Shown one piece after another: positions 35,443-44,369 of a stretch of DNA of 48,540 bases. This stretch comes from Bacteroidia bacterium. Lineage in GTDB: Bacteria > Bacteroidota > Bacteroidia > J057 > JANWXU01. How positions within the stretch are numbered: the stretch's first letter is position 1; every line of letters starts with the position of its first letter. Location of the stretch: the NCBI GenBank assembly GCA_025057395.1, contig JANWXU010000014.1, positions 1-48,540 on the forward strand, written 5' to 3'. Position numbers and translations under genes: made by a program. The notes beneath the pieces are model-generated. The model was not told where the DNA came from. It saw only the letters and a list, made by a program, of their open reading frames with translations, and did no database searches.

Positions 35443-36399
35443 ATGGAGGTGCAATTTGATTTTGAAAAACCTATTATAGAATTAGAAACCCGTCTAGAAG
35501 AAATGCGGCGGCTAGCAGCTCAAAATAACGTGAATGTGGATGCCAATATCGAGAGTTTGGAAAAAAAAATATTAGAACTCAAACGCAATATTTATAATAA
35601 CCTTAATGGATGGCAAAGAGTACAAATTGCAAGACACCCAGATAGACCCTACACTCTAGATTATATTTATGCTATTTGTTCAGAGTTCATAGAGTTGCAC
35701 GGCGATAGACTAAGTGGAGACGATAAAGCAATAGTGGGAGGTTTAGGGAAAATTAATACTGAAACAGTAATGCTTATAGGACACCAAAAAGGACGCGACA
35801 TCAAAAGCCGACAATACCGAAATTTTGGTATGGCCAACCCTGAAGGCTATCGAAAAGCATTACGCCTGATGAAATTAGCCGAAAAATTCAACAAACCAGT
35901 TGTTACTTTTATCGATACGCCTGGCGCCTACCCTGGTATGCACGCCGAAGAACACGGTCAAGCAGAGGCCATAGCTAAAAACTTAATGGAAATGGCTATA
36001 TTAAAAGTACCCATCATTTGTATCATAATAGGGGAGGGAGCTTCTGGTGGCGCCCTGGGTATTGGCCTAGGAGATAAAATTTATATGCTTGAAAATACTT
36101 GGTACTCTGTTATTTCCCCTGAGTCTTGCTCGAGCATCCTCTGGCGAAGTTGGGAATATAAAGAAAAAGCCGCCGAGGCCCTAAAATTAACTGCCAAAGA
36201 TAACCTTAAACTAGGAATCATTGATGGAATTTTAGAAGAGCCGCTAGGAGGCGCCCATAAAGACCCCCCTGCTATGTACCGACTCGTAAAGCAAACGATT
36301 TTACAAGAAATTGCAGAACTTAAAAAAAAGCCCATAGAAGATCTTGTAAAACAAAGAATTGAAAAATTTGATAAAATGGGCGTCTATACTACCCTATAA
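35443..36399 (+). CDS. accA: Acetyl-CoA carboxylase carboxyltransferase subunit alpha
   Basis: AccA forms, with AccD, the carboxyltransferase that moves CO2 from biotin to acetyl-CoA to make malonyl-CoA, the first step of fatty-acid synthesis. The 318-residue sequence has a helical N-terminus ([14 protein letters not shown]) and the carboxyltransferase core ([53 protein letters not shown]). The start is the ATG at 35443; the longer TTG-initiated frame from 35413 would add ten residues not typical of the family. accD is not in the window. The next gene lies 42 bases downstream. Confidence 0.96.
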   Translation: MEVQFDFEKPIIELETRLEEMRRLAAQNNVNVDANIESLEKKILELKRNIYNNLNGWQRVQIARHPDRPYTLDYIYAICSEFIELHGDRLSGDDKAIVGGLGKINTETVMLIGHQKGRDIKSRQYRNFGMANPEGYRKALRLMKLAEKFNKPVVTFIDTPGAYPGMHAEEHGQAEAIAKNLMEMAILKVPIICIIIGEGASGGALGIGLGDKIYMLENTWYSVISPESCSSILWRSWEYKEKAAEALKLTAKDNLKLGIIDGILEEPLGGAHKDPPAMYRLVKQTILQEIAELKKKPIEDLVKQRIEKFDKMGVYTTL

Positions 36400-36441
36400 A
36401 GTTTAGTTACTTTATAAGGCTGAATAGGTACAAACTTAAAA

Positions 36442-37197
36442 ATGCAATACTCAAAAATAGTACTTATAGCTGTAGGATTGCTCATAATAGGAATATTGCG
36501 GGAGCTTTTTGCTCAGCCAGCTAAAACTAGCATGAGGGCAAAAAAAGATTCTAGTGGATTCGAAGGGAGTATCGTTTATAAACTAGAAGTAGGGGGCAGG
36601 GAGGGTAACAAAATTGCATTTATGAACGGTAGAAAATTTATCTACCACTTTAAGGGCCCCTTCGTTTTGGGCTACCTTGTCGATGGAGATTCGCTAGGTT
36701 CATTCCTAGGAAAAGTCCTAATTCGTTGGGATTCGGGCTATGTTTATCATATCTTCCCCCATCAAAAGGAAATTCAATTTCATAAGTTATCAGCAGAACG
36801 AGCAACGCAAAACGAATACTCTCTTCCATTAAAGTTTACTGGTCAGAGAGCTTATATTCAGGGATATGAGTGTAGCCTTTGGGTAGCGAACCTCCATATG
36901 CGAAAAACCACTGGACGGACAATACTCCAATTATGGGTTAGTAAAGATATTATTCCTTCGTCACAAAAGAATTTTGCAACTGCTGTCTCTACCTTGGAGA
37001 ACTTATTTTGGATTAGTTCCAATTTTTATGGTTTCCCCCTCAAGAAAAGACTTTTATATCTTGATGCCGGATTAGAGATTATCTTCACTGCTGAAAAAAT
37101 CATCCCTTCTTCCTTACCGCCTGCCCTTTTTGAATTACCCGATAAATTTAATATGATACCTCTCCCTACCTTCCCTTTTCTAAACCTAAACCACTAG
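36442..37197 (+). CDS. Exported DUF4412-like protein
   Basis: This 251-residue protein has a signal peptide (residues 1-25, ending LRELFAQ). The mature part begins with FEGSIVYKLEV, as in DUF4412/GLPGLI-type secreted beta-proteins of Bacteroidota. It continues with RKFIYHF, a YIQGYECSLW segment and LWVSKDI, a pattern typical of those families. Their function is unknown; they are thought to sit in the periplasm or at the outer membrane. It follows accA by 42 bases on the same strand and may be on the same transcript, without an obvious functional link. Confidence 0.75.
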   Translation: MQYSKIVLIAVGLLIIGILRELFAQPAKTSMRAKKDSSGFEGSIVYKLEVGGREGNKIAFMNGRKFIYHFKGPFVLGYLVDGDSLGSFLGKVLIRWDSGYVYHIFPHQKEIQFHKLSAERATQNEYSLPLKFTGQRAYIQGYECSLWVANLHMRKTTGRTILQLWVSKDIIPSSQKNFATAVSTLENLFWISSNFYGFPLKKRLLYLDAGLEIIFTAEKIIPSSLPPALFELPDKFNMIPLPTFPFLNLNH

Positions 37198-37286
37198 CAT
37201 CACCTAAACAATCAGCAAGAAGATAGGCTAGCACACGAAAAACAAAGGGGTGTTTGTGGGGGAATCAACAGTATCAACCAACAATT

Positions 37287-37505
37287 TTATGAAAATAAAA
37301 TTTCCTCTTTCACTATGTGTAAATGAATCAAAGCAGGCTTTTCTCCATATTTTCCCGTTTTAAAGTGCTTATCTACGGCCTCACGTATAGCAACTTTCAA
37401 TTCTTCTAAAGTAGGGGCTTCTGTGAATATATCATAATCCACAGCTCGCGCTTCATATACCCCATTCATTGATTCTTGCACATTGAATTTTATTTTGTGT
37501 TTCAT
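37287..37505 (-). CDS. HicB-like small protein without HicA partner
   Basis: This 72-residue protein resembles the HicB-like antitoxin fold: KIKFNVQES, then YEARAVDYDIFTEAPTLEELKVAIREAV. The central segment (ARAxxxxIFTxAxTLEEL) matches the HicB beta-alpha pattern. No double-stranded-RNA-binding HicA toxin gene is found within several hundred bases on either strand, and no C-terminal DNA-binding domain is present. It may be a solitary antitoxin-like regulator or a remnant of a toxin-antitoxin pair. The ATG is at 37505. Confidence 0.7.
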   Translation of the reverse strand: MKHKIKFNVQESMNGVYEARAVDYDIFTEAPTLEELKVAIREAVDKHFKTGKYGEKPALIHLHIVKEEILFS

Positions 37506-37718
37506 TTCACTTAATATAGGCTACCTTCCTATAACTTTGCATACCAATTTTATTCTATAATAACAAAAAAGAGGCAAATCTGCAAAAATTATTAATAAAC
37601 TGTTATAAAAACTGTAAGTGATAGTTGCTTGAGTACCTTGTTTTAAGCACAAGAATGGAGTATCTTTATCTTTTAATTCAAAAGTTATATGTCTATAACC
37701 ATAGTATGTAATCTGTAT

Positions 37719-38282
37719 TCAGAAATTCATCCATGCATTTAGTTTCTCATAGGTTTGAATAGCGGCAGATAAAATTTCCTGTTCATGGTCTTGAGAATAG
37801 AGACTCAGCAAAGAACAAAATTCCTTCCACATCAAAGGAGTAAGTTCTCCATAGGAATTAAAATAGGCAGATTCCTTTTCAGCTACCTTTTGCATTTGCC
37901 GTAATATAACTCTTCCCCCTAGCGTGGAGCCCTCCAAAACATACATTGCGCCTAAGGCTTGCGGAAAAGTTTGAATTTGTGGAAGCGAAGTACAAATAGG
38001 AATTTTCGCTATCTGTTGTTCATCTAAGCCCAGAGCTAAAAGGTCGGTGTAAAGCAGATGTAGCTTTCTTCTTCTGCCAAAATCAAAATTATATAACTCC
38101 CATTCCTTAAAGGCGCCTAAAATTTCTTCCATGGGCTTATGAAAGCCCCAAAACTTTACAAGGTAGGGAATAAGAGCAGAATTATCAAATTTTTGGGCAA
38201 ATAAAGCCGTTGCGTAAGGATTTTGCTCTATTGTATCGTGGTAAGTTTTAGTCTTTTCTTTCAATAACTGCAAAACTTCCAT
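37719..38282 (-). CDS. Biliverdin-producing heme oxygenase
   Basis: This 187-residue all-helical protein fits the bacterial heme oxygenase family, which opens heme to biliverdin, CO and iron. The proximal His is probably H15 (TYHDTIE). The signature LGAMYVLEGSTLGGRVI spans about residues 110-126, with the Gly-rich distal helix over heme. The length matches bacterial BphO/HemO-type enzymes. No phytochrome is nearby, so use in iron recovery is as likely as chromophore supply. It lies 36 bases after rnc on the same strand and may be read through from it. Confidence 0.85.
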   Translation of the reverse strand: MEVLQLLKEKTKTYHDTIEQNPYATALFAQKFDNSALIPYLVKFWGFHKPMEEILGAFKEWELYNFDFGRRRKLHLLYTDLLALGLDEQQIAKIPICTSLPQIQTFPQALGAMYVLEGSTLGGRVILRQMQKVAEKESAYFNSYGELTPLMWKEFCSLLSLYSQDHEQEILSAAIQTYEKLNAWMNF

Positions 38283-38318
38283 TAAGATAATTTTTTAGTA
38301 AACAATAAAACTAGGCTT

Positions 38319-39047
38319 TTATGAACAAAGTTTTAAAAGTGCCATTTCAGAAGCTTTTTGCTCCGCTACTTTCTTTTTAGTATCCTTACCCAAGCCCATT
38401 ACTTTATCTTGAATAATACATGCCACTGTAAATTCTTTAATATTACCCGCAAAAGTTTCTTCTACCACTTCATAAATAATAGGCTCAATTTTGTGTTTTT
38501 GTGCAAATTCCATAAGTTGCGATTTATAGTTATGGTTCTGAGTCTCAAGCTCGTCCAAATTTAAATAAATATTTATCATCTTGTGAATAATAAAATATTG
38601 AGCAGCCCTATATCCTAAGTCTAAGTAAATAGCTCCAATTAGAGCTTCTAATGCATTGCCACAAATCGAACGATTAAATGAACCTAATTTTTTGTTATAC
38701 CGCAAAATAGCATCCAAGCCCAATTTAAAACCTAATTCATTTAAACGAGCTCGATTTACTATTTTAGAACGCATTTCAGTTAAAAAGCCCTCATTTTTAG
38801 AGGGATATTTTTTAAAAAGGAACTCCGAAACAGCAGCACTTAGTATAGAATCTCCTAAAAACTCCAATCTTTCGTTACATTCCTGAGCACTACATCTACT
38901 GTCTGTTACTAAAGAACTATGCCGAAATGCTAGTTCGTAAAGCGCTAATTCCCTCGGACGCATCCCTGTTATACGATATATTTTGTTTGCAAAAGCTTTC
39001 TTTTTTGAAAACCAACAATTATAAAAGCCTTTCCAACATTGCATCAT
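38319..39047 (-). CDS. rnc: Ribonuclease III
   Basis: RNase III cuts double-stranded RNA in rRNA maturation and mRNA turnover. The catalytic domain has the signature NERLEFLGDSIL, with the metal-binding Glu and Asp residues, plus YPSKNEGFLTEMRS. A double-stranded-RNA-binding domain ends the protein (about 165-242, with KKVAEQKASEMALLKL). I use the ATG at 39047; the frame opens at a TTG (39065) that would add six residues. Position after acpP and fabF matches the conserved Bacteroidota order. The N-terminal 20 residues are basic and not part of the domain. Confidence 0.95.
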   Translation of the reverse strand: MMQCWKGFYNCWFSKKKAFANKIYRITGMRPRELALYELAFRHSSLVTDSRCSAQECNERLEFLGDSILSAAVSEFLFKKYPSKNEGFLTEMRSKIVNRARLNELGFKLGLDAILRYNKKLGSFNRSICGNALEALIGAIYLDLGYRAAQYFIIHKMINIYLNLDELETQNHNYKSQLMEFAQKHKIEPIIYEVVEETFAGNIKEFTVACIIQDKVMGLGKDTKKKVAEQKASEMALLKLCS

Positions 39048-39105
39048 AAAAGAATTAACTAGCAAGGCAAAAAGCTTCCGATTATAAACTTACATCTCTT
39101 TTAGA

Positions 39106-40353
39106 TTAAGATTGATATTTTTTTATTAAAATAGATGCATTATGGCCACCAAATCCAAAGTTATTACTAATGGCTACATTCACTGTCTTACGAACAGCAT
39201 GGTTAAAGGTACCGTTCAAGTCACACTCTGGGTCTGGCGTGAAATGATTAATAGTAGGAGGAATAATATCATGATAAACAGTCAAAACAGTAGCAATAGC
39301 TTCCACTGCCCCTGCAGCGCCCAACAAATGTCCTATCATAGACTTATTAGAACTAATATGTAAACGATAAGCGTGCTCTTTAAAAACTGCCTTAATCGCC
39401 TTAATTTCAGCCACATCGCCTAGCGGCGTGGAAGTACCGTGGACATTAATATAATCTACCTCTTCAGGCTTTATACCTGCAGTTTGTATGGCAGAGTACA
39501 TCACCTGAGCAGCACCAGCTCCTTCTGGCTCAGGCGCCGTAATATGGCAAGCATCTGCCGATAGCCCCAAACCAGCTATTTCGGCATAAATACGGGCATT
39601 TCTTTTTTGGGCATGGGAAAGTTCTTCAAGGACTAAAATTCCTCCTCCCTCCCCCAAAACAAAGCCATCGCGCTCGGCATCGAAGGGTCGGCTGGCCGTT
39701 AAATAGTCGTCATTCCTTTCCGATAAAGCTTTCATCGCATTAAAACCACCAATGCCAGCCTCTGTAATAGCCGCTTCCGCTCCTCCACTAAGCATCACGT
39801 CTGCTAATCCCATTTTTATTAGCATATAGCTATCAATAATACAATGGGCAGAAGTAGCACAAGCCGAAACACACGAGTAATTAGGTCCTCTCAGTCCATA
39901 CTTTATAGAAATCCACCCGCTAGCAATATCCACTATCATACGGGGAATAAAAAAAGGACTAAATCGTGGAGGATTACCGGCACTCAAATAGCTGCGTAGC
40001 TCTTCAGTAAATGTTTGGATTCCTCCTATACCCGAACCTACAATTACACCAATACGCGTAGTATCTAGTTTAGAAAAGTCTAATTTTGCGTCGGCAATAG
40101 CTTCATCTGCAGCAATAATTGCATAGTGAGAGAAGGGGTCCATTTTTCGGGCTTCCTTAGGAGGAATATGCTGGTACAAATCAAAATTTTTGAGTTCACA
40201 AGCAAATTTAGTTCGAAAGCGCGAGGCATCGAATTTAGTAATTGGCCCCGCGCCACTCTTGCCATTCACCAGATTTTTCCAAAACTCTGAAACATTATTT
40301 CCAATAGGAGTAAGCACCCCTAGCCCGGATACAACTACCCTTCGGTTATTCAT
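39106..40353 (-). CDS. fabF: 3-oxoacyl-ACP synthase II FabF
   Basis: FabF extends acyl-ACP chains by condensation with malonyl-ACP. The catalytic triad is visible: C165 in VSACATSAH, His in VHGTSTPLGD (about 305) and His in MIGHLLGAAG (about 342). The 415-residue length is typical. It starts six bases after the acpP stop, so the two are translationally linked, and rnc follows after 58 bases. Together with accA and acpP it provides the core of fatty-acid elongation. Confidence 0.97.
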   Translation of the reverse strand: MNNRRVVVSGLGVLTPIGNNVSEFWKNLVNGKSGAGPITKFDASRFRTKFACELKNFDLYQHIPPKEARKMDPFSHYAIIAADEAIADAKLDFSKLDTTRIGVIVGSGIGGIQTFTEELRSYLSAGNPPRFSPFFIPRMIVDIASGWISIKYGLRGPNYSCVSACATSAHCIIDSYMLIKMGLADVMLSGGAEAAITEAGIGGFNAMKALSERNDDYLTASRPFDAERDGFVLGEGGGILVLEELSHAQKRNARIYAEIAGLGLSADACHITAPEPEGAGAAQVMYSAIQTAGIKPEEVDYINVHGTSTPLGDVAEIKAIKAVFKEHAYRLHISSNKSMIGHLLGAAGAVEAIATVLTVYHDIIPPTINHFTPDPECDLNGTFNHAVRKTVNVAISNNFGFGGHNASILIKKYQS

Positions 40354-40359
40354 TCAAAG

Positions 40360-40602
40360 CTAACTTTCTTGTATAATACTTTCCAGGTAATTAATAGCAT
40401 CGCCTACTGTAGTTATTTTTTCACCTGCCTCATCCGGGATAGTAATGCCAAACTCCTTCTCAAATTCCATCATTAGCTCCACAATATCCAAAGAATCTGC
40501 ACCTAAATCATTAGTAAAACTTGCTTCATTAGTAATTTCTTTAAGGTCAACACCCAATTTTTCTTGTATAATTTTTTTAACCCTATCAGCAATTTCTGCC
40601 AT
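40360..40602 (-). CDS. acpP: Acyl carrier protein
   Basis: This 80-residue acidic protein carries the growing acyl chain on a 4'-phosphopantetheine arm attached to S37 in LGADSLD. The sequence ([14 protein letters not shown], then [13 protein letters not shown]) fits the ACP four-helix bundle. The start is the ATG at 40602 (MAEIADR). A longer frame opening at 40659 would run through the -7 promoter box, so it is rejected. fabF follows after six bases. ACP also supplies octanoyl-ACP to LipB. Confidence 0.97.
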   Translation of the reverse strand: MAEIADRVKKIIQEKLGVDLKEITNEASFTNDLGADSLDIVELMMEFEKEFGITIPDEAGEKITTVGDAINYLESIIQES

Positions 40603-40656
40603 AATGAAATATAATTGATTATTAGTAAATTCCTTAAAAAGCTTGAAAACTTGGCT

Positions 40657-40686
40657 CAAATATAGTATTTTTTAATAGATTACCAA
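40657..40686 (-). promoter_or_regulatory. Promoter of the acpP-fabF-rnc operon
   Basis: On the minus strand TTG at 40686-40684 and TATATTTG at 40664-40657 are separated by 19 bases, the spacing and sequence expected for the main Bacteroidota sigma factor (TTG-N19-21-TAnnTTTG). The leader to the acpP ATG is about 50 bases. This is the clearest promoter in the window. Confidence 0.7.
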
Positions 40687-40718
40687 CTATCTAACAACAA
40701 ATTTAAAAGCTGCCCTAA

Positions 40719-41603
40719 TTACATCCAATCTAAACTAGTACGAAAAGCATTTAAAGCATAGGCCTGTACCGTATTGGTAAGCAACATCGCAACCGTTAAG
40801 GGCCCTACCCCCCCAGGAACAGGCGTAGCAAAAGCGGCAACCTCCTGAATACTTTCCCAAATAACATCTCCACATACGCTACTTTTTCCTTCACCATTCG
40901 ATATCTTATGAATTCCCACGTCTACAACCACACAATGCTCCTTTAGCATGGAACCGTGAATGAAGCGAGGCTTGCCTATTGCCACAATTACGATATCCGC
41001 CTGTTTCAAATACACATCAATGTTAGGCGTATAGGAGTGACAAATAGTAACCGTACAATTTCCAGGACTATTTTTGCTTGCCATTAATATACTTATAGGC
41101 ATACCCACAAGCATACTTCTTCCCAATACTACACAGTGCTTGCCCTGAGTCTCTATTTCATAAGCCCTAAATAACTCAAGAATACCTAAGGGAGTAGCAG
41201 GTATAAAATCAGGCTCATTTCTTACTAATTTTCCTAAATTCATAGGATGAAAACCATCTACATCTTTTTTAGGGTCTATGGCTTCAATGATCACTCTAGG
41301 GTCTATGTGGTGTGGTAAGGGCAGCTGTACAATTATTCCATCTACTGTAGACGTGGCATTTAGCTGTTGTATTAAAGAAATTACTTCGTTTTGTGCAATA
41401 GAGGAGGGCAAACTATGAAGTTGAGCAGATACTCCTATTCTTTGGCTTGCCTTTAATTTCTGCTGCACGTATATTTGACTTGCACTTTCTTCTCCTACCA
41501 ATATAATATGCAGCTCGGGCGGGCGTTCAAATCGCAAAATTTGTTTTTTTAGCTGCTCCAAAATATCTTCCGCTAAAGCTTTACCGTCTAATATCTTTAC
41601 CAT
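40719..41603 (-). CDS. folD: Methylenetetrahydrofolate dehydrogenase/cyclohydrolase
   Basis: FolD is a bifunctional enzyme that oxidises 5,10-methylene-THF to methenyl-THF (NADP-dependent) and hydrolyses it to 10-formyl-THF, feeding purine and formyl-Met synthesis. The catalytic Lys lies in YVQQKLKASQRIG. VDGIIVQLPLP, KDVDGFHPMN and VLGRSMLVGMP (dinucleotide-binding) are present, and GGVGPLTVAMLL ends the fold. The 294-residue length is standard. It lies 22 bases after holA. Confidence 0.96.
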   Translation of the reverse strand: MVKILDGKALAEDILEQLKKQILRFERPPELHIILVGEESASQIYVQQKLKASQRIGVSAQLHSLPSSIAQNEVISLIQQLNATSTVDGIIVQLPLPHHIDPRVIIEAIDPKKDVDGFHPMNLGKLVRNEPDFIPATPLGILELFRAYEIETQGKHCVVLGRSMLVGMPISILMASKNSPGNCTVTICHSYTPNIDVYLKQADIVIVAIGKPRFIHGSMLKEHCVVVDVGIHKISNGEGKSSVCGDVIWESIQEVAAFATPVPGGVGPLTVAMLLTNTVQAYALNAFRTSLDWM

Positions 41604-41625
41604 TCAATGCTATGATAATAAATTT

Positions 41626-42675
41626 TTAATTTAACATCTTGTAAACCAATACTTTCATTATATGCTTATCATCACCCAAGTCACTATTCACACCCTTAAG
41701 TGCTAAATCTGCCTCCATTAAATAATGTAAGTTTTCTTGTATGCGGTGATAAGGATAAGAAACTAAGGCGCGCCGATATTGACTAGCAAAATAAGGCTTT
41801 ATTTTTAAGACCTCACTAATTGCTTTATCTGTTTCACATCGGTTCTGCTTTAGAATAGCTAGCCTTGAAAAATACTGGAATAGCTGCGAAACAATCATAA
41901 TAGGAGGATTTTCCTTAGGATTCCTCAAGATAGCATTCAAAACCTCATGAGCCTCCGCACTCCTGCGCTCCCCTATTAAATTAATTAACTCAAAAACATT
42001 AAACTGCCTATCGATATCTATGTAGTCATAAACCATCTCTTTAGTAATTTCAGGATTAGGAGATTGCCGCAAATGAATGAATAACTTATTAAGTTCACTA
42101 TCAATTAACTGGAGATTAGTACCTAACGATTTCAAAAGCAGCGCAAGAGCCTCCTCCGTGATACGAATCCCCTTTTCTTGTAATAACATTTCTATCCAAT
42201 CCTCTACTTCGTTTTCATATAAGGGGTTAGATTCGAATACTACTACTTTCTCTTTTGAATTTCCCTGGCCAGTATTTTTCTTACCTGCCTGACTTACAAT
42301 TTTACCTATTTTACTTGTAGACTCTAATTTTTTATAATAAAGAAAAGCCAATACAGTAGTAGGAACGGGTGCATCAAAATAGGTGCCAAGTTTATCGAAG
42401 TCCTTCAAGTTATGAGCTTCTTTTACTATCACTAGGCGGTAAGGGGCCATGGTAGGATAGGTACGAACAAGAGCAAGCAAGTCCTTAATATTAATCTCCG
42501 AGCCATACAAAATATCAAGATTAAAACTTTTTTCAACCCCCTCTAATACATATTCCTCTAGCAGCTGTGCGATTCGTTCTATAAAGTAAGGCTCCTCCCC
42601 ACATAAAAAGTAAATAGGGGCAAATTTCTTTTGGCGAATGTTTTGTTCTATTACCTGAAAAGCCTTGAATCGCAT
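41626..42675 (-). CDS. holA: DNA polymerase III subunit delta
   Basis: HolA is the clamp-loader delta subunit that opens the beta sliding clamp. The N-terminal part has FAPIYFLCGEEPYFIER, typical of delta, followed by an AAA-like fold without a Walker motif, as expected for this subunit. I use the ATG at 42675 (349 residues, MRFKAFQVIEQN); the longer frame from a TTG at 42759 adds 28 residues with a poor family match and runs through a promoter-like box. It lies 97 bases after the symporter and 22 bases before folD. Confidence 0.93.
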   Translation of the reverse strand: MRFKAFQVIEQNIRQKKFAPIYFLCGEEPYFIERIAQLLEEYVLEGVEKSFNLDILYGSEINIKDLLALVRTYPTMAPYRLVIVKEAHNLKDFDKLGTYFDAPVPTTVLAFLYYKKLESTSKIGKIVSQAGKKNTGQGNSKEKVVVFESNPLYENEVEDWIEMLLQEKGIRITEEALALLLKSLGTNLQLIDSELNKLFIHLRQSPNPEITKEMVYDYIDIDRQFNVFELINLIGERRSAEAHEVLNAILRNPKENPPIMIVSQLFQYFSRLAILKQNRCETDKAISEVLKIKPYFASQYRRALVSYPYHRIQENLHYLMEADLALKGVNSDLGDDKHIMKVLVYKMLN

Positions 42676-42701
42676 CTTCACGCGGGGTTTAGATGAATAT
42701 C

Positions 42702-42709
42702 CAAAGTTA
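42702..42709 (-). promoter_or_regulatory. Possible -7 box of holA promoter
   Basis: Read on the minus strand the element is TAACTTTG, matching TAnnTTTG, 27 bases before the holA ATG at 42675. The -33 element is not clear. It lies inside the extra codons of the TTG-initiated frame, which supports the shorter start. Confidence 0.4.
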
Positions 42710-42772
42710 GTACACTTTACTTCAAAGGTATATAACAAAAAATTAGCAATAAAGTACAATTGTGGAAAAAAA

Positions 42773-44149
42773 TTACTGCAAAATTTCAGTCTTGCCTAAT
42801 TCGCCCTCCCACCTAGCAATAACTGCGGTAGCTAAACAATTTCCTATTACATTCACCGAAGTACGCGCCATATCCATAAGGGCATCTATTCCTAAAATAA
42901 TAAAAATAGGCTCCGCAGGTAAATTGAATTGGGCAGCAGTACCTGAAAGAATTACTAGTGAAGCTCTGGGAACTCCCGCTACTCCCTTACTAGTAATAAT
43001 TAGCGTAAGTGCCATGAAAAGCTGCTCTTTCCAATCCATATAGATACCTGCTGCCTGCGCTACAAAAACGGAGGCAAGAGAGAGATATAAAGTAGTACCA
43101 TCTAGATTAAAGGTATAACCTGTAGGCATTACAAAAGCAACAATTTTACGAGGTACTCCCAAACTTTCCATTGCTTCCATTGCTCTTGGCAAAGCTGCCT
43201 CCGAACTAGTCGTAGCAAAAGCTATAGAAACAGGCTCTGCAATCGCCTTAATAAAGGAGCGAATAGGTAAGCGAATAAACCAAGCAATAGGTAATAACAC
43301 TGCTACTAGGAAAAAAATTAGTGCTACATAAAGCGTTGCTAGGAGCTTTAAAAGATTCAAAAGTGCCCCTGGTGTTTTCCCTACCGTATAGGCAATAGCT
43401 GCAAATACTGCTACAGGCGCGTAATACATAATTATATGCGTAAACTTAAACATTACCTCCGATAGGCTTTCGGCAAAGGATAAAAAAGGCTGCTTTTTCT
43501 CTTCCTGTACTAGAGCTAGAGCAACTCCAAAAAGTACACTAAAAACCACTACTTGTAAAACCTCACCCTCACTAACGGACTTAGCAATATTTTCAGGAAA
43601 AATATGAAGAATAATATCGGAAGTAGTTCTCTTTTTGTGAGCGCCGGTTAATTGTTCTATTTTTTCACTCTCTGTGCCCTCCCTTGGCAGCTCTATTCCT
43701 GCTCCCGCTTGAGAAATATTGATAGCAGCTAAACCTATAAATAAAGCAATAGTAGTTACGGCATAAAAATAGAGCATCGACTTTAGTCCCATCCGTCCTA
43801 CTTGCTTGATATTGGAATGCCCGGCAATCCCCACTACCAAAGTACCAAAGATCAAAGGAGCTACTATCGTTTTAATAAGCTTAAGAAAAATTTTACTTAA
43901 AACATTTAAATGATTTGAAAACTCGGGAAAATCTAGCCCCGTGGCAATTCCTGCTGCCATGCTCACTAATATCCAAGTAGTTAAGTTACGCCGCTGTGCT
44001 GCCCAACCTATTAAAGCCCAAACCGCCAACCACCGACTGCTTATTATTAGCCACTCTGGAATTGATAAACCAGCCTGGCTCTTAAAAAAATAAAGCCCCA
44101 AAGTAATGCTAATAAAAACCCACGATGCCCATTTTATTAATTGATTCAT
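42773..44149 (-). CDS. Dicarboxylate/amino acid:cation symporter (DAACS)
   Basis: This integral membrane transporter of 458 residues (from the ATG at 44149) belongs to the GltP/DctA/EAAT family, which moves glutamate, aspartate or C4-dicarboxylates with protons or sodium. The hallmarks are the Ser-rich hairpin ATTSSEAALPRAME, the MPTGYTFNLDGTTLY segment and the second hairpin SKGVAGVPRASLVIL. It has about eight membrane helices. Substrate cannot be assigned. A TTG 45 bases upstream is in frame but adds a polar segment and is less likely. The terminator of the next gene lies about 110 bases upstream. Confidence 0.93.
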   Translation of the reverse strand: MNQLIKWASWVFISITLGLYFFKSQAGLSIPEWLIISSRWLAVWALIGWAAQRRNLTTWILVSMAAGIATGLDFPEFSNHLNVLSKIFLKLIKTIVAPLIFGTLVVGIAGHSNIKQVGRMGLKSMLYFYAVTTIALFIGLAAINISQAGAGIELPREGTESEKIEQLTGAHKKRTTSDIILHIFPENIAKSVSEGEVLQVVVFSVLFGVALALVQEEKKQPFLSFAESLSEVMFKFTHIIMYYAPVAVFAAIAYTVGKTPGALLNLLKLLATLYVALIFFLVAVLLPIAWFIRLPIRSFIKAIAEPVSIAFATTSSEAALPRAMEAMESLGVPRKIVAFVMPTGYTFNLDGTTLYLSLASVFVAQAAGIYMDWKEQLFMALTLIITSKGVAGVPRASLVILSGTAAQFNLPAEPIFIILGIDALMDMARTSVNVIGNCLATAVIARWEGELGKTEILQ

Positions 44150-44257
44150 ACCCTCAATAATATTCCTTCTTAAAATTCTGTTATAATTTTCCAATATTAC
44201 AAAAATTCTTGCAAAAGAATAGGAATAATCCTTCAGCGCCCTTTATTAACCTCAATA

Positions 44258-44294
44258 ATAAAAAAGCGGGGCCCGCTCCCTAGGAACAGGCCCC
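44258..44294 (-). terminator. Terminator of the second giant T9SS gene
   Basis: On the minus strand GGGGCC (44294-44289) pairs with GGCCCC (44273-44268) across a 15-base loop and is followed by CGCTTTTTTAT (44267-44258). The GC-rich stem and T-tract make a good intrinsic terminator for the giant gene ending at 44370 and insulate the symporter gene. Confidence 0.75.
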
Positions 44295-44369
44295 ACCACT
44301 ACGAAACAAAAACCAAGGAAATCACTGTAAAAAACTGCTAGCCTATAGATGTAGGGCACTAGCTATTTT

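Noticed and set aside
37200-37286. Terminator or hicA gene downstream of the HicB-like gene
   Set aside because: Only a five-base stem (ACAAA/TTTGT) with a G-rich loop is seen, and no open frame for a toxin.
40603-40659. N-terminal extension of acpP
   Set aside because: It runs through the -7 promoter box and is absent from ACPs, which begin at MAEIADR.
42676-42759. N-terminal extension of holA from a TTG
   Set aside because: The 28 added residues do not fit the family and cover a promoter-like box.
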